DNA of 64,000 nucleotides from Jaltomata sinuosa (GCA_003996215.1 QJPP01007254.1:248001-312000), one strand, 5' to 3'. Positions 11,165 through 24,800 are shown, counted from the stretch's first letter. The notes: a model not told the origin generated them from the letters alone. Made by a program: numbers and translations.

Positions 11165-12699
11165 TTGTTTTACTTTTGTTTTGTGATTGACTTCATGGCA
11201 TCTCAAAATAATAGAGATGTTGGTGGTTGCAACCCTTGTTATAATGACCTTTGTTGTTATTGTAGAGGACCCCACCTTTGGCAAAAATATAAAATTAACC
11301 CTAGGAGAGGGAGGTATTCACTTTCTTGTTCCTATGATGGGCGTAATTGCTATTTGTGTAGTGGTCGTGATGGACATTGGAGCAATTTACCTAATGACTA
11401 TCCTCCTCCCCCCTCTTATGCTAACCATGTTGCTAGTGGTGCTTGTGATCCTAATAGGAACAGCAAACAAAGGGGGCATGTATGCCAAGCTCCACACCCT
11501 CTTGGCCTCGCTAGAAACCCAAGAGGAGAGTTTGAAATCCATAAAGCAAGGCTTGGTGGGCATGAGAATGAAAGAAGAAGATGAGAGAAATTTCGCCACA
11601 CAATCCATGGCGGATTTGTCCATGCCTCTTGCTCAAATTGATGAAGAAGACACCTACCCGAAAAGCCTATATCCCATGGTTCAAACTCTCTTGGCCAAGC
11701 AATATATCACAGAGGAAGGTGTGCAATCCATAAAGCAAGGCTTCATGGATGCAAGGGCTAAAGAATAAGAGGAGAGAAATCATGCCACACAACTCACGGT
11801 AGATTTATCTACTCCTCTCGGTCAAATTAATGAAGAAAAACCTCCAAGTTGAGCAAATGAACATGTCTCGAACATTAAGCTCAATCAAAATTCACTTTGG
11901 GGACGATGATGAATATTTGCAAAACATGGAATCGCCCAAAAGTGAATCCGTATTGGTAGTGCTTGAACCCCAACAAGAAGAGAAATTTATATTGGGTGAG
12001 GTTGTGAGCCTAGAATGGGTGTTAAACTAAGCTCACCAACTTGAGGCCTATGGGGAACAACGTGAGAGAATGCTACCAATGTTCGAGGTATTGTTGAAAA
12101 GGCATGCTAAGAGAAGTCAAAGAGAGAGAGTTCTTGAAATCGCTATCCAAAATTTGGACATCAATTTGAATGCTCGTGTTGACACGTGCACAATTGTGGG
12201 TAGTAGTTTTGAGTTATTCCCCATCGAAGAGGAAGACACAAGGGAGTCTCGTGACTTGAAGGTGTTATGGCAAACAACTAATCCGTACAAGGATCATGAT
12301 GCCAAAAGAAAATGAATGATACTAGAGTTGCAACGATTCATCATGAAAGTCTCTAGTTCATTCGGAAGTGAGGATGTTATAAATGAGACAAGTTTGAAGG
12401 TGGAGACGCCCATATCTTACTCCAACCACTTGTTAACCTTGAGTTTGGTTGAATGAACGAAAGTTTAAGTAATCAAGCTTTTGGAAGACCTTGGAAAAAG
12501 GATGGATCAAGGTTTATCTGGTTTTAAAGTTGTCATAGAAAGAAGGCAAGGTGACCTTCCTTACTTGGAGGTGAAAAAGTGCAAAATTCGAAACCAAGAA
12601 AATGGCCTTCTCATGTTCACCCCTTCACCCCACGATTTTCACCAGAAGTGCGATTCAAATTTGTGTCGGAGGTTCAAGTCTTCCAAGAGGGTGAGGTAG
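11165..12699 (+). pseudogene. Broken gag-like ORF with Cys-rich knuckles and a repeated acidic segment
   Basis: The N-terminal frame starts at the methionine of MASQNNRDVGGCNPCYND (about 11195). It carries two Cys-rich stretches, CCYCRGPHLWQKYKIN and CYLCSGRDGHWSNLPND, that look like decayed zinc knuckles. A frame change near 11480-11560 leads into a charged region where a segment of about 55 residues occurs twice: SIKQGLVGMRMKEEDERNF, then SIKQGFMDARAKE, a stop and EERNHATQ. Both are followed by a DLS-PL-QI-EE motif. Further pieces continue in other frames to 12699 (for example LPMFEVLLKRHAKRSQRERV). I do not recognise a Pfam gag domain. Position after the primer site and the knuckles suggest a structural protein, which is inference. 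No pol gene follows. Confidence 0.5.
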
Positions 12700-15296
12700 A
12701 TTGCATCGCGCCGCGATGTTAAATTGTACGCTTGATGGGAGGAAATCCATCATTTTTATGCTTTACGTCTCATTTTGTTTCTTTTTGATTTATCTTTAGG
12801 TATCCAAAGGAAGAAGAAGAGGAACCAAGTGTTGAGAACCACTAAAAATACACCTGAAAAGAGGTGTTTTGCACTTGAAAAAGTTCCCCTCGCACGTGCC
12901 ATCGCACAAAGAATCAGTAACTTGGTCAAAAATACTGGCTTATGCGAAGGTTGTGCGTTTCGCACCTCCCAGAGTGCCCGTTGCACATGCCTTCACATGA
13001 GCGACTGGTGAGCTCAAGCTAAAGATTCTGCATATTGTGGAAATTTTACCAAAAAAGTGGAAGTGCCGCAATTGAGGAGATTGGCCAAATTAGCAGTGAC
13101 TGCATTTACGGTGGAGGGACTGTATTTGCGGACATACGAATAGTTGCCAAGAATAAAATTTAAAAGGCACGAAGGTTGGTTTATTTTCTCACAAGAAAGG
13201 TTTATTTCTCTTCTTTCTTCTCTTCACTAACAAGAGCAACACCAAGATCTATTTTCCTCTACAAAAATCCAGGTATGACAAGATAATCCATTTTCTCTTT
13301 GAGGCATGTAAGATCTTTCCACTTGCTTCTTGGTTCCTCTCACTTTTAGGATTCATGTTGCATGACTTGAGAAAATCGTGTCTGAGGCAGTTTCAGAGAG
13401 CCCCTCCCACCATTTTACCTTATTTTGCTTAGTTACATTAGGGACATTGCAACATGTTTAGTTGGGGGTGGGCATTTGGATGTTAGTCTGCTTGTTCTTG
13501 TTTTGGATATTATGTTTTCACCCTTGTCAGGTCTTGTGTTGTTTAAACCTTGTTAGATTAGTTGTTTTGTTACTTCTTTATTTATAGCTTCTTTATCTTT
13601 TTTTTTCTATAGTGGCCTTGATTGGTGTTCAGAGCCAGGGGAAGTCTGAGTACCCGGTAGGCTAGATCAAACTTCCCAGAGTTGGTAGGACTGTGTCGCA
13701 TGAGCCGATGTGCGAAATGCATGTCCTTTGCACATGCTGAGCAGAAACGTCTCTTGTGTGTTAGGATATTCATGTTGGTGAAGTCTGAGTAGCCATATCG
13801 ATCTAGATAGATGATTTGGTCCAATGATAGATTGAGTGACGTCATTCTTAAGGGCGAATTGTCATCTTTCGAGATAAGTTAGATAGTGATTTGATTGGTA
13901 CTAATAGATTTAGTCTTGCATGTAAATTGAGCTAAATTTAGCATACCCCTCCAAACATTCTTCTGACATAGTTGGAAAGCAAAGAATGATATTGTGACAA
14001 TGCCTTTAATATTTTTGTGGCTTTTGACCGATTAGTTATTACATAGATGCAAAGTGTGGCTCTATTTGATCTTGCTAGGAATAAAATTAATCCGTTTTGA
14101 CTAGTTCGCATTCCATGTGTGGTGAGTGTTGTTGAATAATCCTTGTGCTTGCTTGTGTCATCTAGAACTTGCCCGGTTAATCATTCTAATGCTAGTCTTA
14201 ATTATGTTGGTTGGAGAAATGACCTTAGGCCTTCTTTGTGATTAATGAAGCCTATTAAGCCTTTAAAGCCCACCATTGCACTCAAATTGTATCACTAGTC
14301 ACCCCTCTTGAGCTTAATACCTCTTCCTTGGAAACCTTGATACAAGCCTTAAACCATTTTAAAAATGAATCCCTCTTTTGATCCCGTCCCTCCTTGAACT
14401 CAACAAATGTGAATGGAGGCTAAAAGCTTAAGTTGGGGATGATGAAGAAGTACCTTGAAAGAGTGATAAGTGATTAAAACTTGGTTTGTGGTCGAATCCT
14501 AAAAAGAATTATCAAAAAAGAAGATGGAAGTTGAAAGGAAAGCAATAATAAAAGGAAAAGAGGAAAGAAAGGAAAGAAAGTGAATCCTGCAAGGTGAATA
14601 GAATGATAAAAGTGGAGCATCATGTGAATTGAGTGAAATGGTGCCTTGTATTAAATGAAAATTAAAAGAAATGGCTTCGGTTCCAAATTGAAAATGTTGT
14701 GTAGTGTTCAAGAAGGAGGTAGTCACTCTAATCCAAAATGCTATCCTACCCTTCCCCAAGCCTACATTACAAGCTTAGAAAAGTCCTTTGAGATCCCAAC
14801 TGATCGCTTTAGAGTTAGTGGTGAATGAAAATAAGGGCAAGCTTATGGTTTGATACTTGTTTGCACTTGAGGTTCTTTGTGAGTGTGAGTGGTCTGCCTT
14901 TGTCCCTCGTTTTAGCATTATAAATAGTGTATTTTGGGGACTTTCTTTGTTGTGAGGGAATGAAAATTAGGATAGCGGTGATTTTAATAATTTCCAAAGA
15001 GGAGTCAAATGATCATATTATTGCACTAGTGGTTTTAAGTTACTTCTTGAGGATTGGTTGTTGTCACTTGGTCATATGTGTAAGTCTTTTGCAACTCTTG
15101 AAAATGTTGTGAAAATGGGAGGAATTGTTCTGTTGAGCATTCACTTGTGATCGAGTAATTATTAGTACCAACCAAAATCATAATCCTTGTGCTTAAATGA
15201 AAACTGTGTTGAGAAAGTAAATGGATGGTCCTTGTGCTTTGTAGTGAGAGTCTCTTAAAGTAGGGATATGATTTGCTTACGAACAAGCAAGAGATT
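12700..15296 (+). other. Non-coding interior of the nested Gypsy-type element
   Basis: I see no pol motifs in any frame. The stretch includes GCG/CGC palindromic words near 12887-12990, 13065-13135 and 13690-13740 (such as TGCGTTTCGCACC and GTGTCGCATGAGCCGATGTGCG). A purine-rich segment lies at 14510-14600. Apparent minus-strand frames at 14499-15331 are low-complexity and not supported. Confidence 0.6.
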
Positions 15297-15309
15297 AAGT
15301 TGGGGGTGC
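15297..15309 (+). promoter_or_regulatory. Polypurine tract of the nested element
   Basis: AAGTTGGGGGTGC directly precedes the TGATAAGCGG start of the 3' LTR. The guanine run is the probable plus-strand primer. Confidence 0.7.
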
Positions 15310-16683
15310 TGATAAGCGGTGAATTTACCACTTATTTACATCTCTTTGCTTAGGCTTTTGCATACTCTAATGGTGATATGAGACCACTTGTAGCTTGTTT
15401 TAATATATTACAGGTGATTCTTATCCATGTAGAGACTTTGAAGCAATTTGGACAAAAGAAGCTAAGAATGAGTTGAAGAGAGAAACAAGCCTCAGATGCT
15501 GCAAATGCGGCCAAAGAACCGCAAATGCGGAAGTCAAATGACCAGTCAACAATTGCAAATGCAAACAAATGACTGCAAATACGGAGGTCAACTGACCAGT
15601 CAATAATTGCAAATGCGTCTAAAGGACCGCAATTGTAGAAGTCAATAGTCAGTCAACATACCGCAATTGCAGAACTTCTCTCCGCAAATGTGGTGGTCAG
15701 GTTCAGATAGGACTAAAGTTGTCTTTTCACACTTTTGGAAATACTAATTCACATAAAACTCTTCCCAGTCGATTGGGAACACATCTTTGGCTATTCTCAT
15801 AACTTTTGGCAAGCTTGGAGAGCAAGTTCATCAACCAACACCATAGGAGTGAAGATTTGGATGCTCTTTATTGTAAAATACTTAGTTTTCATTCTTCAAC
15901 TCTTGTTCTTAAATGCTATTTTATTGGTGTAATTGTTGAATTGAGATTTAGGTTGTATTAGAGATAATACTTGTTTGGGTATTGAATTCATATATAGATT
16001 TTGCTCTTGTTTGATTATTTGGGTCTATTGAATCCTCCATGGTTGAATTTATAGTCAATGGTTACAAACATTGACTTAGCTTTCTAATTTGAGTTTTTCC
16101 TTGAGAAATGGTTTCCTTAAATTTAGGAAGATTCAATAGTGGGGATTGGGGTTTTCACTCTAAACTAAGGCTAGAGATAGTTTGGTTGCCGAAAACTCTC
16201 ATCTAAGAGTTGGGGTTAGAGATAACCCAACTCACCTAAGTAAATTATTGGTTATTGATTACTTATGGTGGTTCGAGAGAACCCATGAGGATTGTTGCTT
16301 GATTGGTTGAAAAACGATTAAGTGCACCTTTAACCAAGACTACCCATGTGTTGATCGGGTGCAAGTCTTGTGAATTGAATTCTCATTCCCAATTCTCCCT
16401 TGTTATCCTTGCTTGGAGAAAGCAAGGTGAAAGCCATTAATCAATCTATCTTTTATTTGATTTTCTTTTATATTTAGTTTTAGTCTAAATCCCCCCTTTT
16501 AGATATCTTTTCCCCTTTTTGTTAATTGAACTTCAATAAGTTGCTTGGATTCTCTATTAGCTCGATTGTGACTACATTGTTCCCTTGGGTATGACCCCGA
16601 CACTCATTAGGAATTATAAAAGTAGTTTGCTCTGACGATCGCCGTGACCTCCAACTTGGGGAGCACGATTTGAGCGTTTATCA
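15310..16683 (+). repeat. 3' LTR of the nested Gypsy-type element
   Basis: It runs from TGATAAGCGG to GTTTATCA with short inverted ends. Its first 400 bases hold a degenerate array (about 15495-15700) of GCAAATGCGG and CCGCAATTGC words separated by GTCAA/CCAGTCAAC spacers. The last 435 bases match the truncated 5' LTR. Confidence 0.85.
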
Positions 16684-19553
16684 TCAATCGCTATAGCGGT
16701 TGACACAGTGCTATCGCGACCTCTACTATAGCATAGAAATTACCCCTATAGCGGAAGTCAACACCAGTCAGCACCGCTATAGTAGTAGGTTCCACTACGG
16801 TGGTAAGCGGAGCGTGGAATGCTATAGCAGAGCGATGGGATCAAAAAACTCAAAAATGGGTTTTATAATTTCATTCTTTCTCATTCAGCCCTAAAAATAG
16901 ACAAGGGTTACTCCAATAACCCTCCTAGACTGCTCCAATTCTTGGGAGCCATGGAGAGGGAAGATTCTGGCTAAAAGGATGCAAAACCATAGAGTTCGGG
17001 TTTGTCATCCGGCAGGGAACGTCTTTATAGAGCCAAAAATGCATTGTTCAGCTGCTTGGCATCCAGGAAGGCTAGGTTTTCTTTATTAAGTAGATTGACT
17101 AGCTTCTTTTTCATATAATTGTATAGATTGGAAAGGAGAATCCATGTTTAGGCATTCGGGCTTAGAGTTTGGAGGAGAATTGTTGTGGTTGAATTGGTTA
17201 ATCTAGAATTGTTTGAGTGGTGATAATGTGTTGTGATATTTTGGGTTGTTATGATTAACTAGGTGTTGTGTGATGATAAAATCTGAGGACTAGGGTGTCG
17301 GGAAGGTTCGGGGAACCGAGAAAACTTGGGTAATTAAATCATAAGTTAAAGAGGGGATTCTCTGAAATGTTGTTATAAAGAAACTGAAAAATCATAAGTG
17401 GTCGAATTACCAATGTTAGGGGATGTCTTCCCCATATTGTATCTATCTTAGAAAAGGTCTGGTAATAACTGTATCTACTAGTCATATGTTAAAAGGGGTT
17501 GAACGGGGGCTTGGTCTTCGGACGGGATCCAAGGTTGAGTTTATGTACCCAGGATAGGGGTAGGTGATGGTCATTAATTTCTAATATGTATTATGTGTTC
17601 ACGGACTACTTCGTAGTAGTGTATGAGGTTCATGTTTAAGGAGTGAATTATAAATGTCTAGTTGTCTGGTAATCAGTCTTGTGAAATGAACTTGTTTTGT
17701 TTGCTTGTTGGTTTTACAAGTATATTTGTTCATTGATTGTGATTGATTGAACTTGGTATGACATTTGGTTGACTCGGGTACCACACCTGGTATGGGAATT
17801 ACTAAAGGTTGGATCGGGTACCACTCCTGGTACGAGAATACTAACTGTTGTCTCAGGTACCACGCCTGGTATGGGATACTAACGGTGTCTCAGATACCAC
17901 ACCTGGTACAGGTTCTATATTGGTTGGCTCAGGTACCACACCTGGTACGAGTTTAATTATACCTTATTGGCTTTGTCTATCGAAGGTTCCATGAGTGGAC
18001 CGGGTTGATTGCTGAATTTATGCTTGTATACGTTGGTCCTTGAGAGACTGGGTTGTTAAACTTAATTGTGGGGTTGGTCCTGGGGTGGACCGGGCTTTGC
18101 ATATTAACACTGTGTGTTGGTATTGGAATCTTTGATTGGTCCGGGTAATGAAAGAAGAGTAAATTTCATGTTTATTATTGTTGTTGAATGATTGTTGAAC
18201 TTGTTTCCTGTGGTTGATAAGTCAAAAGGTAGATTGAGAGTTCTGAATTATACTACTGGCTGTTATTATATGTTGTACTGCTTTACTCAGTGCAGGTGTA
18301 CTATTTGTTCTTTACATATTGGGTTCCTGAGAGGGTCAGGATTTATTAATATTTGGTGCATAGTTGGTCCTTGAAGGGCCGGGTTAGTATGCTTAAGTGA
18401 CAAGGTGGTTCTTCTGTGGACTGGGGTCGCATATTATTGGCATAAATGATGTCCTAGGGATCCTTATTTGGTCCGAGTTATGTAAAAAGGATATATGTTG
18501 TTATCACTAAGAATTGTCAAGGTCAATTAGACTTGTTACGTGTGGTTGATAAGCTAAGGAGAAGACTTGTGGTCTGGTTATGATGTTGGATGTTGTTACT
18601 TATTGAGTATGGCCATGGGGGTCATTGGGGGTAGTTTTGTACTAGTAGGTGTCGGTATGACGGGTATGGTCAACGTCACCAAGTAGTGGGGTTTACTTCG
18701 GGTTGTTGAGTCATAGCGGTTAACTTGGGTAAGGAAATGATAGTTCGGGTATGGTCATAAATATTTTCAATGGTAAGTGTGACTTGGTAAGTCCAGGTGA
18801 TAAATGTAACTTGGAAAGTCTAAGGGTTAGTGTGACTTGGAAAGTCTAGGTGACAAGTATGACTTAGGAAGTCTAGATGATAAGTGTGACTTGGGAAGTC
18901 TAGGTGATAAGTGTGACTTGGGAAGTCTAAGGGTTAGTGTGACTTAGGAAGTCTAAGGGTTAAGTGTGACTTGGGAAGTCGTAGGAGCCAGAGCATAGCG
19001 TCTCATAGTGGTGGAGTTGGCAACAGAAGGGTTAGAAAGGTTTGGGTCTCGAAAGGGATTTGATAAAGGTGGATGCAAATGGATTGAAGCATTATATTAA
19101 TGTGTATTTCCCTTTATTTCTTCTATGATAGTATGAGTGGATTCGGGTCGACGGATGATGCCTATCAGTACGTGTGTTTGTACTGATTCTACTCTTGCTA
19201 TACCTTTTTAGGTATATCTGGTTGTAGGGTTGGTGATATTTTATAGGTACTTGACGATGGTGATCCCCAATAGCTCCTACTTCTTGTTCTATGGTGGAGT
19301 TGTGTCCTTTACATTTTTCTTGTAATACTCTTGTAGTAGCTCTTATACCGGCTTAGACTAGAACCTAGAGAGGGTGTATGTATTTTAAAAGAGTTTTTTC
19401 CGCATTATTTTGTAAACATTTTCATGTGATAAAAAGGGTAATTTATGGTTCTACTTTATTTTCCGCATTACCTGTTGGATCGGGTGATAAGGGTTCTCCT
19501 ATCAAGGTAGATTAGAGTAGGTTCTCGCACGGCCCGATAGTTATTTCGTGACA
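16684..19553 (+). repeat. LARD LTR, copy 2, right part
   Basis: The LTR resumes at the CGCTATAGCGG palindrome cluster (16686-16830). It contains five GGTACC units (17772-17952) and eight GTGACTTGGGAAGTC units (18777-18980) and ends TTTCGTGACA. About 90 bases present in copy 1 (5708-5797) are missing at the junction with the nested element. Confidence 0.85.
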
Positions 19554-21867
19554 AATGGTATCAGAGCGCTGGTTATCGGTCGCTCAGTACAAGAGCAAAA
19601 TGTCGAATAGAGTCCTGCGGTTTGGGGTGTTAACATTCACATCTAATATTTGGGACGCTATGAAGCATTCTAGGAAACATCTTTCTTCTTTCATTCCTTT
19701 TCATGCGGTTCATTCACTTGCTTATATGGGTTGAGTCCAATTGGTATCTCTCGATTCCAATTGGTATCTTAACAAAGTGAAGGATGTCATTGGACTCCAG
19801 TTGCGGTAATACAACAAGGGAAATTAGAATTGGGAAGGTTCCAATTGGTATTTAGACGGAGAGGCTATGTAAAGGATGGATGAATCGGCTAACGGTCATC
19901 CATGAAGCGAATAAAAGGTAATGAAATTGATTTGGTTAACTGTTGAAGCTTGAGACTTGAGATTGTGCTTATGTGTATTCATGTTGTTTGAATGACTGTG
20001 AATGTGGTGTGCGCAATTATTTGATTTTGTTGTGGCTTGAAACTTAAAGCTATGTGTATTGTATTATTTGTATAAATTTAGTCGTGTGGGGTGAAATTGC
20101 TTGCCTTATGGTGAATATTTTGGTCCGGGAGGAGTCATAACTTGAAATTGTGTACTTTGGTTGATAATGACTTTCTATGTGTACTTGAACGGATTAGTAA
20201 AGTGGTATCACAATTTAGAAATGGACTTTCCATTGGTACAAATAGTAAGGGAACAAGGCTTATGACTGTAGGAAAACTCTGGTTTTAGGACAGTCGGGAT
20301 TGGTTAGGAACCATGGGGAAAAGAGCTATTATTGCTTGATAGCGAGAATTGCAGTAAGGAAATTTTTGTGGTAACTCATGATTGTGATTTAAGGAAATTT
20401 TTTCTAACTTTAAAGTTTGTGATTTGCTTTAGTGATAAATTGTGGTATGTCTTAATTGGAATAGTTTGCATTATATTCGGGTATAGACTTACCGTTGATA
20501 TAGATGGTAAGAGAGAGAAAAGGGATTGATGACTGTTGGGAAGCTCCAATTTTGGAATTGTCTGGATTGGTTGAGAACCACAGAAGGGGAAAAAGGGACT
20601 AGTAGTGTATGATAGCGGGAACATGTTATTGTGCGCGATTTTGATACATTTCATTACTTATTTTATAAAAATGTGGTGCTAAATTCTCAACTATGCATAG
20701 TTGAGGTTGGTCTTGAGGTTATGTTTTAAGATCATAACGTGATTTCATGTGTTAATTTGAAAACAGGAAAGAGGATGAGGGAAACATTTTTTGCAGAAAA
20801 TGGTAAAATTTTCTGGGCTTTTATCGTCGGGACCGCCATAGCGGAATGGTATCACTATGGTGATCCCGCTATAGCAGAAATTTTCCTACTACGACGGTAC
20901 TGCTGTAGCGGAGTGACAACCGCTATAGTGGGAAGGAGTGATACAAAATGCATATCCTGTTTTTCCCTGTCTTGTTTCCATTCCCGGGTCATTTTAGATC
21001 GCAAATTAAGTGGCGAGCTATTGCATGATTTATTTAGCACCCATGCACGATAAAAAGAAAAGGGTTGATATAGTATCCCGGGGTATTGGTAAAATTATAA
21101 TTGGCCATTAGTGGGAATAGTCATCCATGTAGAATTTGGCAAAATGACCTGTAATTGACTAAGTAGTGTTGGACACTGCTCATAGGCTTATGTTATGAAG
21201 GTGAGAAGTGGCTGGTTTATTATTGATTATCCTTAGTGGTAGGGTCGATTGAGTGGTGGGGGTGTGCTCGCTATAGCATTAGTTAGGGTGTAAGTGCCCT
21301 GGTAGAATTCCCCCTAAGACAAGAGTTGACAAAAATCTCAAGCTAGGATGGGTTCCAATGGAATTTTTGTTGTTGTGTGGTTTAGAGATACGTGGTGTCT
21401 CGGGAAATAGTGTTGATAGGAGTAAGGTGATACTATGACATGCGAGGGGCGTAGTACCCCATAGAAAGCTTCCGGAATGGAGTTCGGGTAGTAGAACTTC
21501 GAGTATAGGGGAAAGGGGTCGCCGTGGTGGAATCTAGTCCCTTTGGCATGGAAAAATTATTTTTATTCGGTAGTTATGTTTCTTTCACTCTAGTGTTTCG
21601 ATGAGGCCTCGAATTTCTTGGGCACTCGGGGAAGAGTAATCTAGTTAGCCTTGTACAGCTCGAAGGAAAGAATTCCTTGATTGAGAGAGAGTGAGTTAAA
21701 TTTTTGATTGAGTTGGGTACACCAATGGATTTGGAAGTTTTAATGGTTTGCGTAAGGTTATATTTACGCTGTCATGATAGAACATTAAGGTTCAGAGGGC
21801 AGGATCCTTCTTCTCTTTCCGCCTTAGAGATCATTCGAGGACGAACGATGGGTAATTTGATATCTGT
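19554..21867 (+). mobile_element. LARD internal region 2, non-coding
   Basis: This is the longer of the two internal regions (about 2.3 kb). It aligns with region 1 but carries about 500 additional bases (near 20870-21395). These include a cluster of CGCTATAG palindromes at 20828-20935 and otherwise unrecognised sequence. As in region 1 there is no retrotransposon protein domain. Just before the third LTR it reads GAGGACGAACGATGGG, similar to the end of plant Gypsy polyproteins, but no open frame leads to it. Confidence 0.75.
19556..19567 (+). promoter_or_regulatory. Primer binding site, initiator Met-tRNA type (copy 2)
   Basis: TGGTATCAGAGC lies two bases after the end of LTR copy 2. It is identical to the site at 8569-8580. 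Confidence 0.9.
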
Positions 21868-24800
21868 TGTAATGACCTGTCCAGTCATTATTAAAAGGCA
21901 CCTCATATCGGATGGGTTATTCGTGCTAAGAAACGGGTTACAAAACTTTTGGGTTGAGGAGTTGGAAATCTTGGGCTAGGCTAGTCTCGGACAAATTCTG
22001 AGCAAGGTAAGGTCTAGGGAAATTTGGGTGCGGATTGAGTATTATATCTTGTGTCAAGATAGTTTTTTCCATTATCCAAGACCTTAAGGAGTTTGGGAGA
22101 TTTTTTGAAAATGAATTCAGGTGAGTAGAACTCCCGATATCGAAGTTGACGTGAAAGGGTTGGTACAAAACATCAAGATTTCAAAGTGTGTTGTGAAAAA
22201 GGCCATTTGTGATTGACACAGTGTTATCATGACAATAGCTATAGAAGAGAAATTACCGCTATAGTGGAATTCAATGTCGGTCAGCACCGCTATAGCGGAG
22301 CGTGGACCGCTATAGCAGAGCGACATGATCAGAAAACTCAAAAATAGATTTTATAATTTCATTCTCTCCCATTCAACCCTTATAACATATGAGGGTTTCT
22401 CCAAGAACCCTCCTAGATGCTCCAATACTTGGAAGCCATGGAAAGGGAAGATTCCGGCTAAACAGATGCGAAACCATGGAGTTCGGGCCTGTCATCCGGT
22501 AGGGAATGCCTTTATGGAGCCAGAAATGCGTTGTGTAGCTTCTTGGCATCCAGGTAGGCTAGATTTTCTTTATTGAGTTGATTGACTCACTTTTTTTCAT
22601 ATCATTGTATAGATTGGAAAGGAGAATCCATGTTTAGGCCTTCGGTCACAGAGTCTGGAGGAGAATTGTTGTGGTTGAATCGGTTAATCTAGTATTGTTT
22701 GAGTGGTGATCATGTGTTGTGATATTTTGGGTTGGTATGATTAAATGGTTGTTGTGTGATGATAAAATCTGAGGACTAGGGTGTAGGAAATATCCGGGGA
22801 ACTAGGGAAACTTGGGTAATTAAACCATAGGTTAAAGAGGGGATTCTCTCAAATATTGTTATAAAGAAACTAGAATATCGTAAATTGTTGAATTACCAAT
22901 GTTAGGGATGTCTTCCCCATATTGTATCTGTCTTAGAAAAAGTTTGGGAATAACTGTATCTACCAGTCATATGTTAAAAGGGGTTGAACGGGGGATTGGT
23001 CTTTGGACGGGATCCAAGGTTGACTTTATGTACCCGGGATAGGGGTAGGTGATGGTCATTGATTTCTAATATGCATTATGTATTCACGTACTATTTTTTA
23101 GTAGTGTATGAGTTGTATGTTTAAGGAATGAATTGTGAATGTCTAGTTGTCCGGTAATCAGTCTTGTAAAATGAACTTATTTTTTTTGCTTGTTGGTTTT
23201 ACAAGTATGTTTGTTCATTGGTTGTGATTGATTGGACTTTGTATGACATTCGGTTGACTCGGGTACCACACCTGGTACGAGAATTACTAATGGTTGGCTC
23301 GAGTACCACACCTGGTATGGGAATACTAATGATTGACTCAGGTACCACGCCTGGTATGAGATACTAATGGTTGGCTCGGGTACCACGTCTGGTACAGGTT
23401 CTATATTTGTTGGCTTGGGTACCACGCCTGGTACGGGTTTAATTATACCTTTTTGACTGTGTTTCTCGAAGGTTCCATGAATGAACCGAGTTGATTGCTG
23501 AATTTATGCTTGTATATGTTGGTCCTTGAGGGATCAGGTTGTTACACTTAATTGTGGGGTTGATCCTGGGGTGTACCGGGCATTGCAGGTTAACACTGGG
23601 TGTTGGTATAGGAATCCTTGATTGGTCCGGGTAATGGAAGAAGGGTAAATGTCATGTTTATTATTGTTGTTGAATGATTGTTGAATTTGTTTCCTGTGGT
23701 TGGTAAGTCAAAAGGTAGACTGAGAGTCTGGAATTATACTACTGGTTGTTATTATATGTTGTACTGCTTTACTCAGTGCAGATGTACTATTTGTTCTTTA
23801 CATGTTGAATTCCTGAGAGGGCTGGGATTTATTAATATTTGATGCATAGTCGGTCCTTGAAAGACCAGGTTAGTGTACTTAAGTGACAAGGTGATTCTCC
23901 TGTGGACCGGGGTCGTATGTTATTGGTGTAAATGATGTCCTAGGGATCCTTATTTGGTCCGGATTATGTAAAAAGGATATATATTGTTGTCACTAAGAAT
24001 TGTCAAGGTCGGTTAGACTTGTTACGTGCAGTTGATAAGCTAAAGAGGAGACTTGTGGTCTGGTTATGATGTTGGATGTTGTTACTTGTTGAGTATGGCC
24101 CTGGAGATCATTGGGGGAAGTTTTATACTATTAGGTATCGGTATGACGGGTGTGGTCTACATCACCAAGTAATGGAGTTTACTACGGGTTGTTGAGTCAT
24201 ATCGGTTGACTTGGGTAAAAAAATAATAGTCCGGATATGGGCATAGATGTTAGCACTGGTAAGTGTGACTTGGGAAGTCCAGGTAATAAATGTGACTTGG
24301 AAAATCTAGGGGACAAGTGTGACTTAGGAAGTCTAGATGATAAGTGTGACTTGGGAAGTCTAGGTGATAAGTGTGACTTCGGAAGTCTAAAGGTTAGTGT
24401 GACTTGGGAAGTCTAAGGGTTAAGTGTGACTTGGGAATTCGTAGGAGTCAGAGCAAGCGTCACATAGTGGTGGAGTTGGCAACAGAAGGGTTAGAAATGT
24501 TTGGGTCCCGAAGGGGATTTGATAAAGGTGGATGCAAACGGATTGAAGCGTTATATTAATGTGTATTTCTCTTGATTTCTTATATGATGGTATGAGTGGA
24601 TTTGGGTCGACAGATGATGCCTGCAAGTACGTGTGTTTGTACTGATTCTACTCTTGCTATATCTTTTTGGGTATAGTCTGGTTGCAAGGTTGGTGATATT
24701 TCATAGGTACATGACAATGGTGATGTCCAGCATCTCCTACTTCTTATTCTATGGTGGAGTTGTGTCCTTTTATATTTTCTTGGAATACTCTTGTAGTAGC

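Larger units (their letters stand above)
10641..16683 (+). mobile_element. Non-autonomous Ty3/Gypsy-type element (Tat/Athila-like primer site), 5' LTR truncated
   Basis: A 3' LTR (15310-16683) and a partial 5' LTR (10641-11075, matching 16248-16683) bound a 4.2 kb interior. The full LTR starts TGATAAGCGG and ends GTTTATCA. The primer site after the 5' LTR is a decayed version of the GGCGCCGTTGCCGGGGA site used by Tat/Athila-lineage elements. The interior has only a broken gag-like frame with Cys-rich segments and no pol motifs, so the element depended on others. The insertion coincides with loss of about 90 bp of host LTR and about 940 bp of its own 5' LTR. Confidence 0.8.

Noticed and set aside
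20739..21053. 104-codon open frame in LARD internal region 2
   Set aside because: It runs through the CGCTATAG palindrome cluster, has low-information sequence and no counterpart in region 1.
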